Both the position numbers and the translations under genes were made by a program. From NCBI RefSeq assembly GCF_011170125.1, contig NZ_BLLN01000003.1, forward strand, positions 1,116,001 to 1,180,000: a stretch of 64,000 bases of DNA. The letters run 5' to 3'. This document shows, piece by piece, positions 12,887 to 23,803 of this stretch (positions are counted from its first letter, which is position 1; the number at the start of each line of letters is the position of its first letter). A model generated the notes under the pieces. It was not told the origin of the DNA. It saw nothing but the letters and a program-made list of their open reading frames with translations, and made no database searches. This DNA comes from Streptomyces diastaticus subsp. diastaticus. GTDB taxonomy: Bacteria; Actinomycetota; Actinomycetes; Streptomycetales; Streptomycetaceae.

Positions 12887-15061
12887 ATGGCACGCACCGA
12901 AGCCGTCCCGGCCTCCTCCGCCGCGACCCCGCCCCCCGGCCGCCTCGGCCGGATCGCCGCCGGGTCGATGCGGCACCGCGGGACCGCCCTGCTGCTCTGG
13001 CTGGTCCTGGTCGCCGCCCTCACCGCCGGGGCCCAGGCGGCCGGGGACGGCTACCGCAACGACCACTCGCTGCCCGGCACCGACTCCCAGGCCGCCGCCG
13101 ACCTCCTCGCCGCACACGGGGCCGGGCCGGAGGACCGCACCGTCCGCGTCCTGCTGAAGAACGCGGACGGACTCGACGCCGGCCAGGACCGGATCACCGG
13201 CCTCCTCGACCAGGTGAAGGGTCTGCCCTCGGTCGACTCCGTGCGGGGCCCCTGGTCGCAGGGGGGTGCCGTCTCGCGGGACGGCACGATCGGCTACGCC
13301 ACCGTCGCTCTCGACGACGGGGACGGCCCGCTCCCCGCCGAGGACCTGACCCGGCTGCTGGAGACCGTGCGGGAGGCCGGCGGCGACGGGCTGGTGACCG
13401 CCGTCGGGGGCGAGGCCACCCGGGGAGCCGAGGAGTCGGGCGGCGGAGCCGCCGAGGGCGCGGGGATGCTCGCCGCCCTCGTCATCCTGGTCCTCTTCCT
13501 CGGCTCGCTGGTCGCGGCCGCCGTCCCCCTGGTCACCGCCGTCCTCGCGGTCGGCGGCGCGCTCGGACTGATCGGGCTCGCCGCGCACCTCTTCACCGTC
13601 GCCGACTTCACCCCGCCGGTGATGATGCTGGTCGGCCTCGGCGTGGGCGTCGACTACGCCCTGCTGATCTTCCACCGCCACCGCACCGAACTGCTGGCCG
13701 GAGCCGACCGGCACCACGCCGCCGTACGGGCCATGGAGGTGGCCGGGCGGACCGTCCTCTTCGCCGGCGGCACCGTCATCATCGCCCTGCTCGGCCTGGT
13801 CGTCCTCGGCCTCGGCGCCCTCCAGGGCGTCGCCCTCGCGGTCGCGCTGACCGTCCTGGTCACCATGGCCGCCTCGGTCACCCTGCTGCCCGCCCTGCTC
13901 GCCCTCGCCGGAGCCCGGATCGAGCGGCGGATCCGCGCCCGGGAGGCGAAGCGGCGCGCCAGGCGCGGGGAGGCCGGCGCCGGCCTGGCGGACGGCGGGC
14001 GCCGGGCCGCCCTCGCCACGGCCGTCGGGCGCCGACCGCTGTCCGTGCTGCTCGCCGGGGCCGCCGTGCTGGTGGCGCTCTCGGCACCGGTGCTCGGGAT
14101 GCGGCTCGGCTTCGCCGACGCCGGGACCGACCCGGCCGGGTCGAGCAGCCGCACCGCGTACGACCTGACGGCCGAAGGGTTCGGCCCCGGCTTCAACGGG
14201 CCGCTGGTGGTCGTCGCCGAGGGCGGCGACGCCACGTCGGGAAGGCGACTGGCCACGGCGCTCGGCGAGGCGGAGGGCGTGGCGGCGGTCCAGGGCCCGT
14301 TCCCCGCCGGGGACGGGGGGATCGCCACCGTGCTGGCCTTCCCGGAGACAGGGCCGCAGGACGAGGCCACCGCCCAACTGGTGCGTGAGCTGCGCGCCGA
14401 CGTGCTGGCGCCGCTCACCGAGGAGACGGGGGAGCGCTACCGGGTGGGCGGGCCGACCGCCGCCGCGCTGGACTTCGCCGACTCCGTCTCCGGGCGGATG
14501 CCGCTCTTCGTCGCCGTGGTGGTGGGGCTCTCCACCCTGCTGCTGCTCGTGGTCTTCCGTTCCCTGCTGGTGCCGCTGAAGGCGGCGGTGCTCAACCTGC
14601 TCTCCATCTCCGCGGCGCTCGGCGTCGTCACGCTGGTCTTCCAGAACGGCTGGTTCGGGGTGACCGGCGGGCCGGTGGAGGCGTTCGTCCCGGTGATGGT
14701 CTTCGCCATCGTCTTCGGCCTCTCCATGGACTACGAGGTCTTCCTCGTCTCCCGGATGCGCGAGGTGTGGCTGCGTGCCGGCGACGCGCGGCAGGCGGTG
14801 GGTGAGGGGCTGGCCGCCACCGGCAAGGTGATCACGGCGGCCGCCGCCATCATGATCGTGGTCTTCGCCGCCTTCGTACTGAGTCCGGGGCGGATGCTCC
14901 AGCAGTTCGGGCTGGCGCTGGCGGTGGCGGTGCTGCTCGACGCGGTGGTGATCCGCTGCCTGATCGTCCCGGCGGTGATGCGGCTGCTGGGCGCCCGCGC
15001 CTGGTGGCTGCCCGGGCCGCTCGCCCGGGTCCTGCCCCGGTCCGGGACACGGGGCGGCTGA
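12887..15061 (+). CDS. MMPL-family RND-type exporter
   Basis: 724 residues, usual for actinobacterial MMPL proteins. There are two repeats, each one membrane helix, a large external domain and five helices. The repeats carry the conserved membrane motifs GLGVGVDYALLIFHRHR and FGLSMDYEVFLVSRMRE, whose Asp-Tyr pairs belong to the proton relay. Such proteins export lipids or hydrophobic compounds by proton motive force; in streptomycetes the substrate is rarely known. The two-component system directly upstream may control it. Confidence 0.93.
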   Translation: MARTEAVPASSAATPPPGRLGRIAAGSMRHRGTALLLWLVLVAALTAGAQAAGDGYRNDHSLPGTDSQAAADLLAAHGAGPEDRTVRVLLKNADGLDAGQDRITGLLDQVKGLPSVDSVRGPWSQGGAVSRDGTIGYATVALDDGDGPLPAEDLTRLLETVREAGGDGLVTAVGGEATRGAEESGGGAAEGAGMLAALVILVLFLGSLVAAAVPLVTAVLAVGGALGLIGLAAHLFTVADFTPPVMMLVGLGVGVDYALLIFHRHRTELLAGADRHHAAVRAMEVAGRTVLFAGGTVIIALLGLVVLGLGALQGVALAVALTVLVTMAASVTLLPALLALAGARIERRIRAREAKRRARRGEAGAGLADGGRRAALATAVGRRPLSVLLAGAAVLVALSAPVLGMRLGFADAGTDPAGSSSRTAYDLTAEGFGPGFNGPLVVVAEGGDATSGRRLATALGEAEGVAAVQGPFPAGDGGIATVLAFPETGPQDEATAQLVRELRADVLAPLTEETGERYRVGGPTAAALDFADSVSGRMPLFVAVVVGLSTLLLLVVFRSLLVPLKAAVLNLLSISAALGVVTLVFQNGWFGVTGGPVEAFVPVMVFAIVFGLSMDYEVFLVSRMREVWLRAGDARQAVGEGLAATGKVITAAAAIMIVVFAAFVLSPGRMLQQFGLALAVAVLLDAVVIRCLIVPAVMRLLGARAWWLPGPLARVLPRSGTRGG

Positions 15062-15067
15062 GCGCGG

Positions 15068-15099
15068 CGGGCCCGCGCCCCCGGGGGGGCGTGGGCCCG
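15068..15099. terminator. Bidirectional terminator between MMPL gene and symporter gene
   Basis: Long GC hairpin, about 15 bp with one G-T pair (15068-15082 with 15085-15099), between the ends of two convergent genes. Confidence 0.75.
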
Positions 15100-15119
15100 C
15101 GTACGTGTACCGAGCGGTC

Positions 15120-16121
15120 TCAGGCCGCCGGCGCGGTCCCGCCGGTGGAGGCGGCCGCCTCCAGGGCGTCGGCGCGGCGGGCCCGGTGGGCCATCCAGGC
15201 GGCGACCAGGGCGCCGGAGACGTTGTGCCAGACGGAGAAGACGGCGGCGGGCAGGGCGGCCATCGGGGAGAAGTGGGCGGTGGCCAGGGAGGCGGCGAGG
15301 CCGGAGTTCTGCATGCCGACCTCGAAGGACATGGCGCGGCTGGCGGGGGCGCCGAGGCCGAAGAGGCGGCCCGCGCCGTAACCGAGGGCGAGCCCCAGCC
15401 CGTTGTGGAGGACCACCGCGAGGATCACGGTGAGCGCCGCCGACTTGATGGCGTCGGCGCTGCCGGAGACCACCGCCGCCACGATGGCCGCGACGGCGAC
15501 GGAGGAGAGCCACGGCATGGCGGGCAGCACCCGGTCGACGTGCCGTCCGGCGGCCAGACGGACCAGGACACCGGCGATCACCGGGAGCAGCACGGTCTTC
15601 AGGATGTCGCCGACCATGGCGCCCGCGTCCACCGGCAGGTACTCCCCGGCCAGCAGCAGCGTCAGCGGCGGGGTGATGAGCGGGGCCAGCACGGTCGAGA
15701 CGGTGGCGACCGAGACGGAGAGCGCCACGTCGCCCCGGGCGAGGTAGGTGACGACGTTGGAGGCGGTGCCGCTGGGGGCGCAGCCGACCAGGATCACGCC
15801 GGCCGCAAGTGCGGGCGGCAGGGAGAGCGCGTGGGCCACGAGCCAGCCGAGCCCGGGCATGATCACGTAGTGCGCGACCAGGCCGAGCACCACCGCCCAC
15901 GGCCGCTTCACCACGCCCTGGAAGTCCAGCGGCGTCATCGTCAGGCCCATGCAGAACATGACGCAGCCCAGCAGATAGGGCACGCCGCCGGTCCACCCGG
16001 CGAAGAGAGACGGGCCGGCGAGGCCGAGAGCGCCCGCGGCGAGGACGAGGAGCGGGAAGAGCGTGACCGCGCGGCGGGCCGCGCGGTCCCTGGCGCCGTC
16101 GGCGCCGCTGTGGGGGGTCAT
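15120..16121 (-). CDS. Bile acid:sodium symporter family (BASS) membrane protein
   Basis: 333 residues from ATG 16121; a longer form from 16172 is possible but adds a Cys-rich, non-conserved N-terminus, and neither start has a strong ribosome-binding site. About ten membrane helices. Family signatures: MFCMGLTMTPLDFQGV, GVILVGCAPSGTASNVVTYLARGD (the broken helix that binds sodium) and MSFEVGMQNSGLAASLA. Bacterial members import organic anions with Na+; the true substrate here is unknown, and sterols are unlikely. Single gene, convergent with the MMPL gene. Confidence 0.9.
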   Translation of the reverse strand: MTPHSGADGARDRAARRAVTLFPLLVLAAGALGLAGPSLFAGWTGGVPYLLGCVMFCMGLTMTPLDFQGVVKRPWAVVLGLVAHYVIMPGLGWLVAHALSLPPALAAGVILVGCAPSGTASNVVTYLARGDVALSVSVATVSTVLAPLITPPLTLLLAGEYLPVDAGAMVGDILKTVLLPVIAGVLVRLAAGRHVDRVLPAMPWLSSVAVAAIVAAVVSGSADAIKSAALTVILAVVLHNGLGLALGYGAGRLFGLGAPASRAMSFEVGMQNSGLAASLATAHFSPMAALPAAVFSVWHNVSGALVAAWMAHRARRADALEAAASTGGTAPAA

Positions 16122-16193
16122 CTGTCCGGACTGCACGCCCGCGATGCAACGCCCGGTGGGCGGGCACCGCAAACCCGTCTCGTCATGTGGTCA

Positions 16194-16820
16194 CTACATC
16201 TGTCCGGCCGTCTCGCCCGTCCCGTCCCCGGCCGGACCGGTGCGCGGCGGCAGGGGCAGCGGCAGCCCCGGCAGCCCGTCCATGCTGGCGCGGATGTGCT
16301 CCTTCTTGGCGAAGTAGGCGTCGAGCGAGGCGTCGTCCTCCCGGGCGAACCGCTTGGCGTGCAGGTCGCGGTCCGACTCGTACGCCATGAAGGGCACCGC
16401 GTAGCCGCAGGAGTCGCGGACCCTCTCGGCGCGCACGACGATCACCGCGCGCAGCCCGTGCGGGACCGGGTCGACGCCGGAGAAGCGGGCCACCAGTTCC
16501 TCGAAGCGCGGGTCGTCCCGGAAGACCGGCTCGCCCCGGCCGTGCACCCGCACGATGGTGGGCGGGCCCTGGAAGGCGCACCACATCAGGGTGATCCGGC
16601 CGTTCTCGCGGAGGTGGGCGACGGTCTCGGAGTGGCTGCCGGCGAAGTCCAGGTAGGCCACGGTGTGCGGATCGAGCACGGTGAACGAGCCGGTGACGCC
16701 CTTGGGGGAGAGGTTGACCGTGCCGTCCTCGGCGAGCGGGGCGGTAGCCGTGAAGAACACCGGCTGGGCCTCGATGAAGGTGCGGAGGCGGCCTTCGATA
16801 CGTGCGTATTCCTTACCCAT
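16194..16820 (-). CDS. Pyridoxamine 5'-phosphate oxidase-like flavin-binding protein
   Basis: 208 residues from ATG 16820 (an alternative ATG lies at 16829). A split-barrel FMN-binding fold is suggested by VFFTATAPLAEDGTVNLSPKG, TVAYLDFAGSHSETVAHLRENGRITLMWCAF and PTIVRVHGRGEPVF. It lacks the C-terminal PLP-binding signature of true PdxH, so it is better called a general PPOX-family oxidoreductase. Ends 72 bp downstream of the symporter start on the same strand and is divergent from argH. Confidence 0.85.
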   Translation of the reverse strand: MGKEYARIEGRLRTFIEAQPVFFTATAPLAEDGTVNLSPKGVTGSFTVLDPHTVAYLDFAGSHSETVAHLRENGRITLMWCAFQGPPTIVRVHGRGEPVFRDDPRFEELVARFSGVDPVPHGLRAVIVVRAERVRDSCGYAVPFMAYESDRDLHAKRFAREDDASLDAYFAKKEHIRASMDGLPGLPLPLPPRTGPAGDGTGETAGQM

Positions 16821-16884
16821 GCGGATCATTATTCGCCTGTCCGTGCGATCGGGGGCAGGGTTTTCCCGTCACGGGGCGGACGCT

Positions 16885-18448
<1,564 letters not shown>

Positions 18449-18475
18449 TCCGGCGGGCTCCGCGCCCGTCGGAGG

Positions 18476-18507
18476 GGACCCCGTACCGCCGCGCCGGTGC
18501 GGGGTCC
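18476..18507 (+). terminator. Terminator after argH
   Basis: Eight-bp stem GGACCCCG (18476-18483) with CGGGGTCC (18500-18507). The remaining 150 bp up to the next gene show no other feature. Confidence 0.6.
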
Positions 18508-18662
18508 TCGCGTGCGCAAAGGAGCGTGCCGCCGCCGAACCGGCCGGCTGGGGCCTCCCGGCGCGCGGGCGCCGGTCCGCGGAGACGCGATGCGCGGGGT
18601 GCGGCGCACGGCCCCATCCGTCGGCGGTCCGCCAGGAGCTCCCGGCCGTCCGGGCCGCGGCC

Positions 18663-19175
18663 TCACGCCTTTCCGGCCCACCGCTCCAGCCGCTCGAAGT
18701 CCGCCTCCCGCAGGCCCACGGTCCGGTCGATCTGCAGCAGCAGCGCGGGCGCCGGGTGGTGGCGCCGGGCCCACAGCTCGTCGGCCTCCGTGAGGTCGTC
18801 GTCCACCCACGCGAACCGGCGGCCGTCGGCGTAGGCGAGCAGGCGGCGCGTCTTCCAGAACGTGCCCGCCGGTCCCGGCACGGCCGGGGCGGGGAATTCG
18901 ACGTACGGCAGCGGCGGCAGGCCGAGGACCGGGGCGATCCAGGCGTTGGCCTCGTCCTCCCAGGTCGTCGCCCACACCAGTTCGTACCGGTGCCGGAGCG
19001 CGCGCAGCCGCGTGCCGTGGGCCGGGTCGAGCAGAACCGTCAGCGGCTCCGGCCAGCTCCAGCCCGCCGGGCGCATCAGGTGCGGGTGGAAGCCGTCCGG
19101 CGGCGCGGGCGCGCCGAGGGCGCCGTACGGGTTGAGGGGCCCGTCCACGTCCAGGAAGAGCAGCGGCTTCATCAT
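18663..19175 (-). CDS. HAD-like phosphatase domain protein
   Basis: 170 residues from ATG 19175 (tandem ATGs at 19175 and 19172). The HAD motif I is LLFLDVDGPLNPYG near residue 10, and a late acidic motif is FAWVDDDLTEAD near 120. Between them lies ELVWATTWEDEANAWIAPVLGLP, typical of a small actinobacterial HAD group annotated only as hydrolase. The substrate is unknown and there is no signal peptide. Single gene divergent from the TetR gene at 19315. Confidence 0.8.
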   Translation of the reverse strand: MMKPLLFLDVDGPLNPYGALGAPAPPDGFHPHLMRPAGWSWPEPLTVLLDPAHGTRLRALRHRYELVWATTWEDEANAWIAPVLGLPPLPYVEFPAPAVPGPAGTFWKTRRLLAYADGRRFAWVDDDLTEADELWARRHHPAPALLLQIDRTVGLREADFERLERWAGKA

Positions 19176-19258
19176 CCCAGGGTGCCTGCTCGGCCGGGGG
19201 GAGTCGCGGTGCGGGTGCCCGCGTCTCTCCGCGCGGCGTGTCACGCCGGCCCGCAGTT

Positions 19259-19308
19259 GATACGGAAGTATCCCGCGTGAGACGAACCTGTCTCATCTGG
19301 GTTAGTGT
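19259..19308 (+). promoter_or_regulatory. Putative operator and promoter of the TetR-MFS operon
   Basis: Two palindromes: GATACGGAAGTATC (19259-19272) and TGAGACGAACCTGTCTCA (19278-19295). The second ends 7 bp before a -10 box TAGTGT (19303-19308), which lies 6 nt before the TetR ATG (leaderless start). TetR regulators commonly repress their own operon through such sites; which palindrome is used is not known. Confidence 0.6.
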
Positions 19309-19314
19309 TGTCCC

Positions 19315-19863
19315 ATGTCAGTCGATCGTGACCAGATGCTCCGCGCCGCCGCCGCGCTCCTCGCCCGCAACCCCGGCGCCACCATGGACGAGGTGGCCCG
19401 TGCCGTCGGCGTCGGCCGGGCGACCCTGCACCGGCACTTCGCCGGCCGGGACGCCCTGGTGCGGGCCCTGGAGGAGCAGGGCATCGCGGAGTTCGGCGCC
19501 GCCATGGACGCCGCCCGCCTCGACGAGGGCAGCTCCGAGGAGGCCCTGCGCCGCCTCGTGGCCGCCCTGGAGCCCGGCGCCCAGCTCTACGGCTTCCTGG
19601 TCAACGAGGCCCAGCTCTTCCAGGAGGACGTCAACGAGGGCTGGGACCGGCTCGACGCCCGGATCGCCGCCTTCTTCCGGCGGGGCCAGGAGCGCGGCGA
19701 GTTCCGCATCGACCTGCCCGCCGCCTGGCTGACCGAGGCGCTCTACGGACTCCTGGGCGCGGCGGTCTTCGCCGTGCAGCAGGGCCGCGTCGCCGCCAAC
19801 GACTTCACCTACCTGATGGCCGAGCTGATGCTCGGCGGAGCGCGCCGGAGCGTGACCCGATGA
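19315..19863 (+). CDS. TetR/AcrR-family transcriptional regulator
   Basis: 182 residues. Helix-turn-helix at about 14-55 (ATMDEVARAVGVGRATLHRHFAGRDALVRALEE, quoted in part). The ligand domain follows. The stop overlaps the MFS start by 4 bp (ATGA), so regulator and transporter are translated together. Most likely it represses the operon and is released by the transporter's substrate. Confidence 0.92.
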   Translation: MSVDRDQMLRAAAALLARNPGATMDEVARAVGVGRATLHRHFAGRDALVRALEEQGIAEFGAAMDAARLDEGSSEEALRRLVAALEPGAQLYGFLVNEAQLFQEDVNEGWDRLDARIAAFFRRGQERGEFRIDLPAAWLTEALYGLLGAAVFAVQQGRVAANDFTYLMAELMLGGARRSVTR

Positions 19864-21410
19864 CCGCCTCCCACTCCACCCGGGCCGCCGACCAGGAGCT
19901 GAGCCGGTCCGGTCGCTGGATCGCCCTCGCCGTCCTCGTGCTGGCCGTCCTGCTGGTGGCCGTCGACGCCACCGTGCTGGGCCTCGCGACGCCGTTCCTC
20001 AGCGAGGACCTGAGGCCGACCGGCACCCAGCTGCTGTGGATCGGCGACGTCTACTCCTTCGTCATCGCCGGCCTGCTGGTCTCGATGGGCAGCCTCGGCG
20101 ACCGCATCGGCCGCAAGAAGATGCTCCTCACCGGCGCCACCGCGTTCGGCCTGGTGTCGGTCCTCAACGCCTACGCCACCTCGCCCGAGCTGATGATCGT
20201 GGCCCGTGCCCTGCTCGGTGTCGCCGGGGCCACCCTGATGCCGTCCACGCTGGCGCTGATCCGCAACATCTTCCACGACGCCCGCGAGCGCAGCGTCGCC
20301 ATCGGCATCTGGGGCGCGGCGGCCTCGGCGGGCGCCGCCGTCGGCCCGGTCGTCGGCGGGTTCCTGCTGGAGCACTTCTGGTGGGGCTCGGTCTTCCTCA
20401 TCAACCTGCCCGTCATGGCCGTGCTGGTGATCGTCGGCCTCAAGCTGCTCCCCGAGTCGAAGAACCCCGCGCCCGGCCCCTGGGACCTGCCCAGCGTCGG
20501 CCTCTCCCTGGTCGGCATCATCGCCGTGGTCTACGCGATCAAGGAAGGCGCCGTGCACGGCGCCTCGTGGGACGTCGGGGCGGCCGCCCTCCTGGGGCTC
20601 GCCGCGCTGGCCTGGTTCGTCCGCCGCCAGCTCACCCTGACGTCCCCGCTGCTGGACATGCACCTCTTCCGCAACCGGGGCTTCTCCGCCGCCGTCCTCG
20701 CCGACCTCCTGACCATCCTGGGCCTGGCCGGTCTGGTCTTCTTCCTCTCCCAGTACCTCCAGCTCGTCCAGGGCAGGCGACCGCTGGAGGCCGGGCTCGC
20801 CGAACTCCCGGCCGCCGTCGGCGCCGTCATCGCCGGTCTGCTCGCGGGCCGGGCCGCCCGCCGCTTCTCGGTCCGCGCGGTGGTCTCCGGCGGGCTCGCC
20901 TCGATCGGCCTGGCACTGGGGGCGATCACCCTGGTCGGCCAGGACACCGCCTACCCGCTGCTCGGCGCGATCCTGCTGGTGGTCGGCGTCGGTGCCGGGC
21001 TCGCCTTCACCGTGACCGCAGACGTGATCCTCTCCACCGTGCCGAAGGAGCAGGCCGGTGCGGCCTCCGCCGTCTCGGAGACCGCCTACGAACTGGGCGC
21101 CGCCCTCGGCATCGCCCTGCTCGGCTCCATCGTCACGGGCGTCTACCGCGGCTTCGCGACCCCGGCGGGGACGCCGGGCCCCGTGGCCGACGCCGCCCAC
21201 GAGTCCCTCGGCGGCGCCGTCGAGGCCGCCTCGGAGCTGCCGGCGCGGACCGGGGCCGAGCTGGTGGCCGCCGCGCAGCGCGCCTTCGTCGACGGCCTGC
21301 ACACCGCCTCCTCGGTCGGTGCGCTGGTGCTGGTCGCCACCGCCGTGGCCGCCTGGTTCCTGCTCCGGGGCCAGCGTCTGGAGGGCGGGGCGGCCACCGC
21401 TCACCCCTGA
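19860..21410 (+). CDS. MFS drug exporter, DHA2 (14-helix) type
   Basis: 516 residues, the length of the EmrB/QacA group with about 14 membrane helices. Motif A is GSLGDRIGRKKMLL near residue 75, and helix 1 has the acidic VAVDATVLGLATPFL. Motif C-like ASAGAAVGPVVGGFLLEHFWW marks an antiporter. It probably exports a toxic organic cation or antibiotic in exchange for protons. The coupled TetR gene supports substrate-induced expression. Confidence 0.93.
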   Translation: MTASHSTRAADQELSRSGRWIALAVLVLAVLLVAVDATVLGLATPFLSEDLRPTGTQLLWIGDVYSFVIAGLLVSMGSLGDRIGRKKMLLTGATAFGLVSVLNAYATSPELMIVARALLGVAGATLMPSTLALIRNIFHDARERSVAIGIWGAAASAGAAVGPVVGGFLLEHFWWGSVFLINLPVMAVLVIVGLKLLPESKNPAPGPWDLPSVGLSLVGIIAVVYAIKEGAVHGASWDVGAAALLGLAALAWFVRRQLTLTSPLLDMHLFRNRGFSAAVLADLLTILGLAGLVFFLSQYLQLVQGRRPLEAGLAELPAAVGAVIAGLLAGRAARRFSVRAVVSGGLASIGLALGAITLVGQDTAYPLLGAILLVVGVGAGLAFTVTADVILSTVPKEQAGAASAVSETAYELGAALGIALLGSIVTGVYRGFATPAGTPGPVADAAHESLGGAVEAASELPARTGAELVAAAQRAFVDGLHTASSVGALVLVATAVAAWFLLRGQRLEGGAATAHP

Positions 21411-21432
21411 CCGGGCCGCGCCGCATACGCGT

Positions 21433-21465
21433 GAGAGGGCCCCGCTGCCGCAGCGGGGCCCTCTC
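21433..21465 (+). terminator. Terminator after the MFS gene
   Basis: Perfect 15-bp stem (21433-21447 with 21451-21465), 3-nt loop, followed by GTCGT. Confidence 0.9.
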
Positions 21466-21531
21466 GTCGTGCGGTGGGTGGCCGGCCGGCTCCCCGGCGG
21501 TGGCCGGCCCGGTGCGCCGCCTGCCGGCGGG

Positions 21532-22203
21532 TCAGGCCGCCTTCGCCTTGGTGGCGTACATGTCCACGTACTCCTGGCCGGAGAGCCGCATGACCTCGGT
21601 CATCACCGAGTCGGTGACGGCGCGCAGGACGTAGCGGTCGCGGTCCATGCCGTCGTAGCGGGAGAACTCCATCGGCTCGCCGAAGCGGACGGTGACCTTG
21701 CCGGGGCGCGGCATGCCCTTGCCGCCCGGCTGGATCTTGTCCGTGCCGATCACGGCGAACGGCACCACGGGGGCGCCGGTCATCAGGGTGAGGCGCGCGA
21801 TGCCGGTGCGGCCCCGGTAGAGGCGGCCGTCGGGGGAGCGGGTGCCCTCCGGGTAGATCGAGAAGACCTTGCCCTCCTCCAGCACCCGACGGCCCGTCAT
21901 CAGCGCCGCCACCCCGCCGCGTCCGCCGTCCCGGTCCACCGGGATCATCCCCGCGCCCCGGAAGAACCAGGCCATCGCCCGGCCCTTGAGGCCCTTGCCC
22001 GTCACGTACTCGTCCTTGCCGATGAAGAAGACCGGCCGCTCGCAGCAGACCGGCATGATCAGCGAGTCGATGAAGGTGAGGTGGTTTCCGGCCAGAATGA
22101 CCGGGCCGGTCCCGGGGACGTTCTCCGCCCCCTCCACCTGCGGCCGGAACATCAGGCGCAGGACGGGACCGAGGGTGGCCCTCATGAACGCGAGGCTGGA
22201 CAA
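21532..22203 (-). CDS. 1-acyl-glycerol-3-phosphate acyltransferase (PlsC family)
   Basis: 223 residues from a TTG at 22203, chosen because GGAGGG stands about 6 nt upstream; the in-frame ATG six codons later has none. Acyltransferase block 1 is NHLTFIDS (HX4D), block 2 GAGMIPVDR, block 3 YPEGTRSPDG and block 4 VVPFAVIG. It acylates lysophosphatidic acid or a similar lysolipid at the membrane. It is divergent from a glycerophosphodiesterase gene, so both sit in a lipid-metabolism context. Confidence 0.9.
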   Translation of the reverse strand: MSSLAFMRATLGPVLRLMFRPQVEGAENVPGTGPVILAGNHLTFIDSLIMPVCCERPVFFIGKDEYVTGKGLKGRAMAWFFRGAGMIPVDRDGGRGGVAALMTGRRVLEEGKVFSIYPEGTRSPDGRLYRGRTGIARLTLMTGAPVVPFAVIGTDKIQPGGKGMPRPGKVTVRFGEPMEFSRYDGMDRDRYVLRAVTDSVMTEVMRLSGQEYVDMYATKAKAA

Positions 22204-22496
22204 GTGGCCCTCCGATGGCTGGGGTTGGCTGGCAGGTCGGCGCGAACCCCCGCCGTCACCCGGGGGCGGCGGGGCCCGGCGCGGCGGGCCGGGCGGTCAC
22301 CCGGCACGGAACCACGCAGGTGAGGACGATACTCGCGGTTCGCCGCGGTGCGCACATCGGGTTGATGAACCGGATACGCAGTGTTGACCTGTGTTGGTCC
22401 GCCGTTCGGCCCAAGGTCTCCCGCGGGCAAGGGGCGCGCCCCTACGATCGAGCCGCTTTGACAGGTTCGGGACACCCACGGAAACGGAGTCGCTCC

Positions 22497-23669
22497 ATGC
22501 CGAAGTCCTCCTCCGGACAGCCCCCCGCCGGCGGCGCCCCGCGCCGCGCCCTGCTCGGTGCCACCGTCGCCTCCGCCGCGGGACTCGCCCTCGGCCTGCC
22601 GCAGACCGCGGGGACCGCCGAGGCGGCCGGGAGGAAGCGCCCCGGCTCCTTCCGCGACCTGCCGTACCCGACCGTCATCGCCCACCGCGGAGCCAGCGGA
22701 TACCGGCCCGAACACACCCTCGGCGCCTACCAGCTCGCCCTGGACATGGGCGCCCACATCGTCGAGCAGGACCTGGTGCCCACCAAGGACGGCCATCTCG
22801 TATGCCGTCACGAGAACGACATCACCGGTACCACCGACGTCGCCGACCACCCCGAGTTCGCCGGCCGCAAGGCCACCAAGTCGATCGACGGGGTGGAGCT
22901 GACCGGCTGGTTCACCGAGGACTTCACCCTGGCGGAGCTGAAGACGCTGCGCGCCACCGAGCGCATCCCCGGCACCCGGCAGCACAGCACCCTCTACGAC
23001 GGCCGCTGGGACATCCCCACCTTCGAGGAGGTGCTGCGCTGGGCCGGCCGGCAGGGCAAGGAGCGCGGCGCGCCGGTCTGGCTGCACGTGGAGACCAAGC
23101 ACCCCACCTACTTCCGCTCGCTCGGCCTCGGAGTGGAGGAGCCGCTGGCCGAGCTGCTGCGCGAGTACCGACGCGACCGCGCCACCTCGCCGCTCTTCGT
23201 CCAGTCCTTCGAGCCGACCAGCATCCAGAGACTCCACCGGCTGGTCGGAACCCCCGGCGTCGTCCTGCTCTCCGGCCCCGCCACCCGCCCCTGGGACTTC
23301 GTCGAGTCCGGCGACCCGCGCACCGTCGCCGACCTCATCACCCCCGCCGGACTGAAGGAGATCGCCCGGTACGCCAAGGGCATCGGCCCCACCCTGGACC
23401 TGGTCATCCCGCGCCGCCCCGACGGCACCCTCGGCAAGCCGTCCACCCTGGTCGCCGACGCGCACGCCAAGGGACTCGTCCTGCACCCGTACACGATGCG
23501 CAACGAGAACCAGTTCCTGCCCGCCGAATTCCGCCGCGGCACCGACCCGAACGCCTACGGCGACGCCTTCGGCGCCTTCCGCGCCTACCTGGACACCGGG
23601 ATCGACGGGATCTTCTCCGACCAGTGCGACACCGCGCTGCTCGCCGCCGCCGAGCACCGACGGCGCTGA
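22497..23669 (+). CDS. glpQ: Exported glycerophosphodiester phosphodiesterase
   Basis: 390 residues from ATG 22497 (ribosome site GGAG). The N-terminus is a Tat-type signal, APRRALLGATVASAAGLALG, with cleavage likely after AEA near residue 41. The GDPD domain opens with IAHRGASGYRPEHTLGAY and carries EQDLVPTKDGHLVCRHE and the HVETKHP metal site, ending with GIDGIFSDQ. It hydrolyses glycerophosphodiesters to glycerol-3-phosphate and an alcohol outside the cell, for phosphate or carbon scavenging. A -10-like TACGAT lies at 22443-22448. Confidence 0.93.
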   Translation: MPKSSSGQPPAGGAPRRALLGATVASAAGLALGLPQTAGTAEAAGRKRPGSFRDLPYPTVIAHRGASGYRPEHTLGAYQLALDMGAHIVEQDLVPTKDGHLVCRHENDITGTTDVADHPEFAGRKATKSIDGVELTGWFTEDFTLAELKTLRATERIPGTRQHSTLYDGRWDIPTFEEVLRWAGRQGKERGAPVWLHVETKHPTYFRSLGLGVEEPLAELLREYRRDRATSPLFVQSFEPTSIQRLHRLVGTPGVVLLSGPATRPWDFVESGDPRTVADLITPAGLKEIARYAKGIGPTLDLVIPRRPDGTLGKPSTLVADAHAKGLVLHPYTMRNENQFLPAEFRRGTDPNAYGDAFGAFRAYLDTGIDGIFSDQCDTALLAAAEHRRR

Positions 23670-23803
23670 TCCGCCCGCTCCGCGCCACCCCGGTCACCCA
23701 CGCGCCCCCCTGTGCGTCACCGGCGTACGCGGGGTGTCACCGGTCGGGGTGACAGGCGGCCGTCCGGGGCAACCCGCCGGTCGGCCGCCTCGTCCCGCGA
23801 AGC

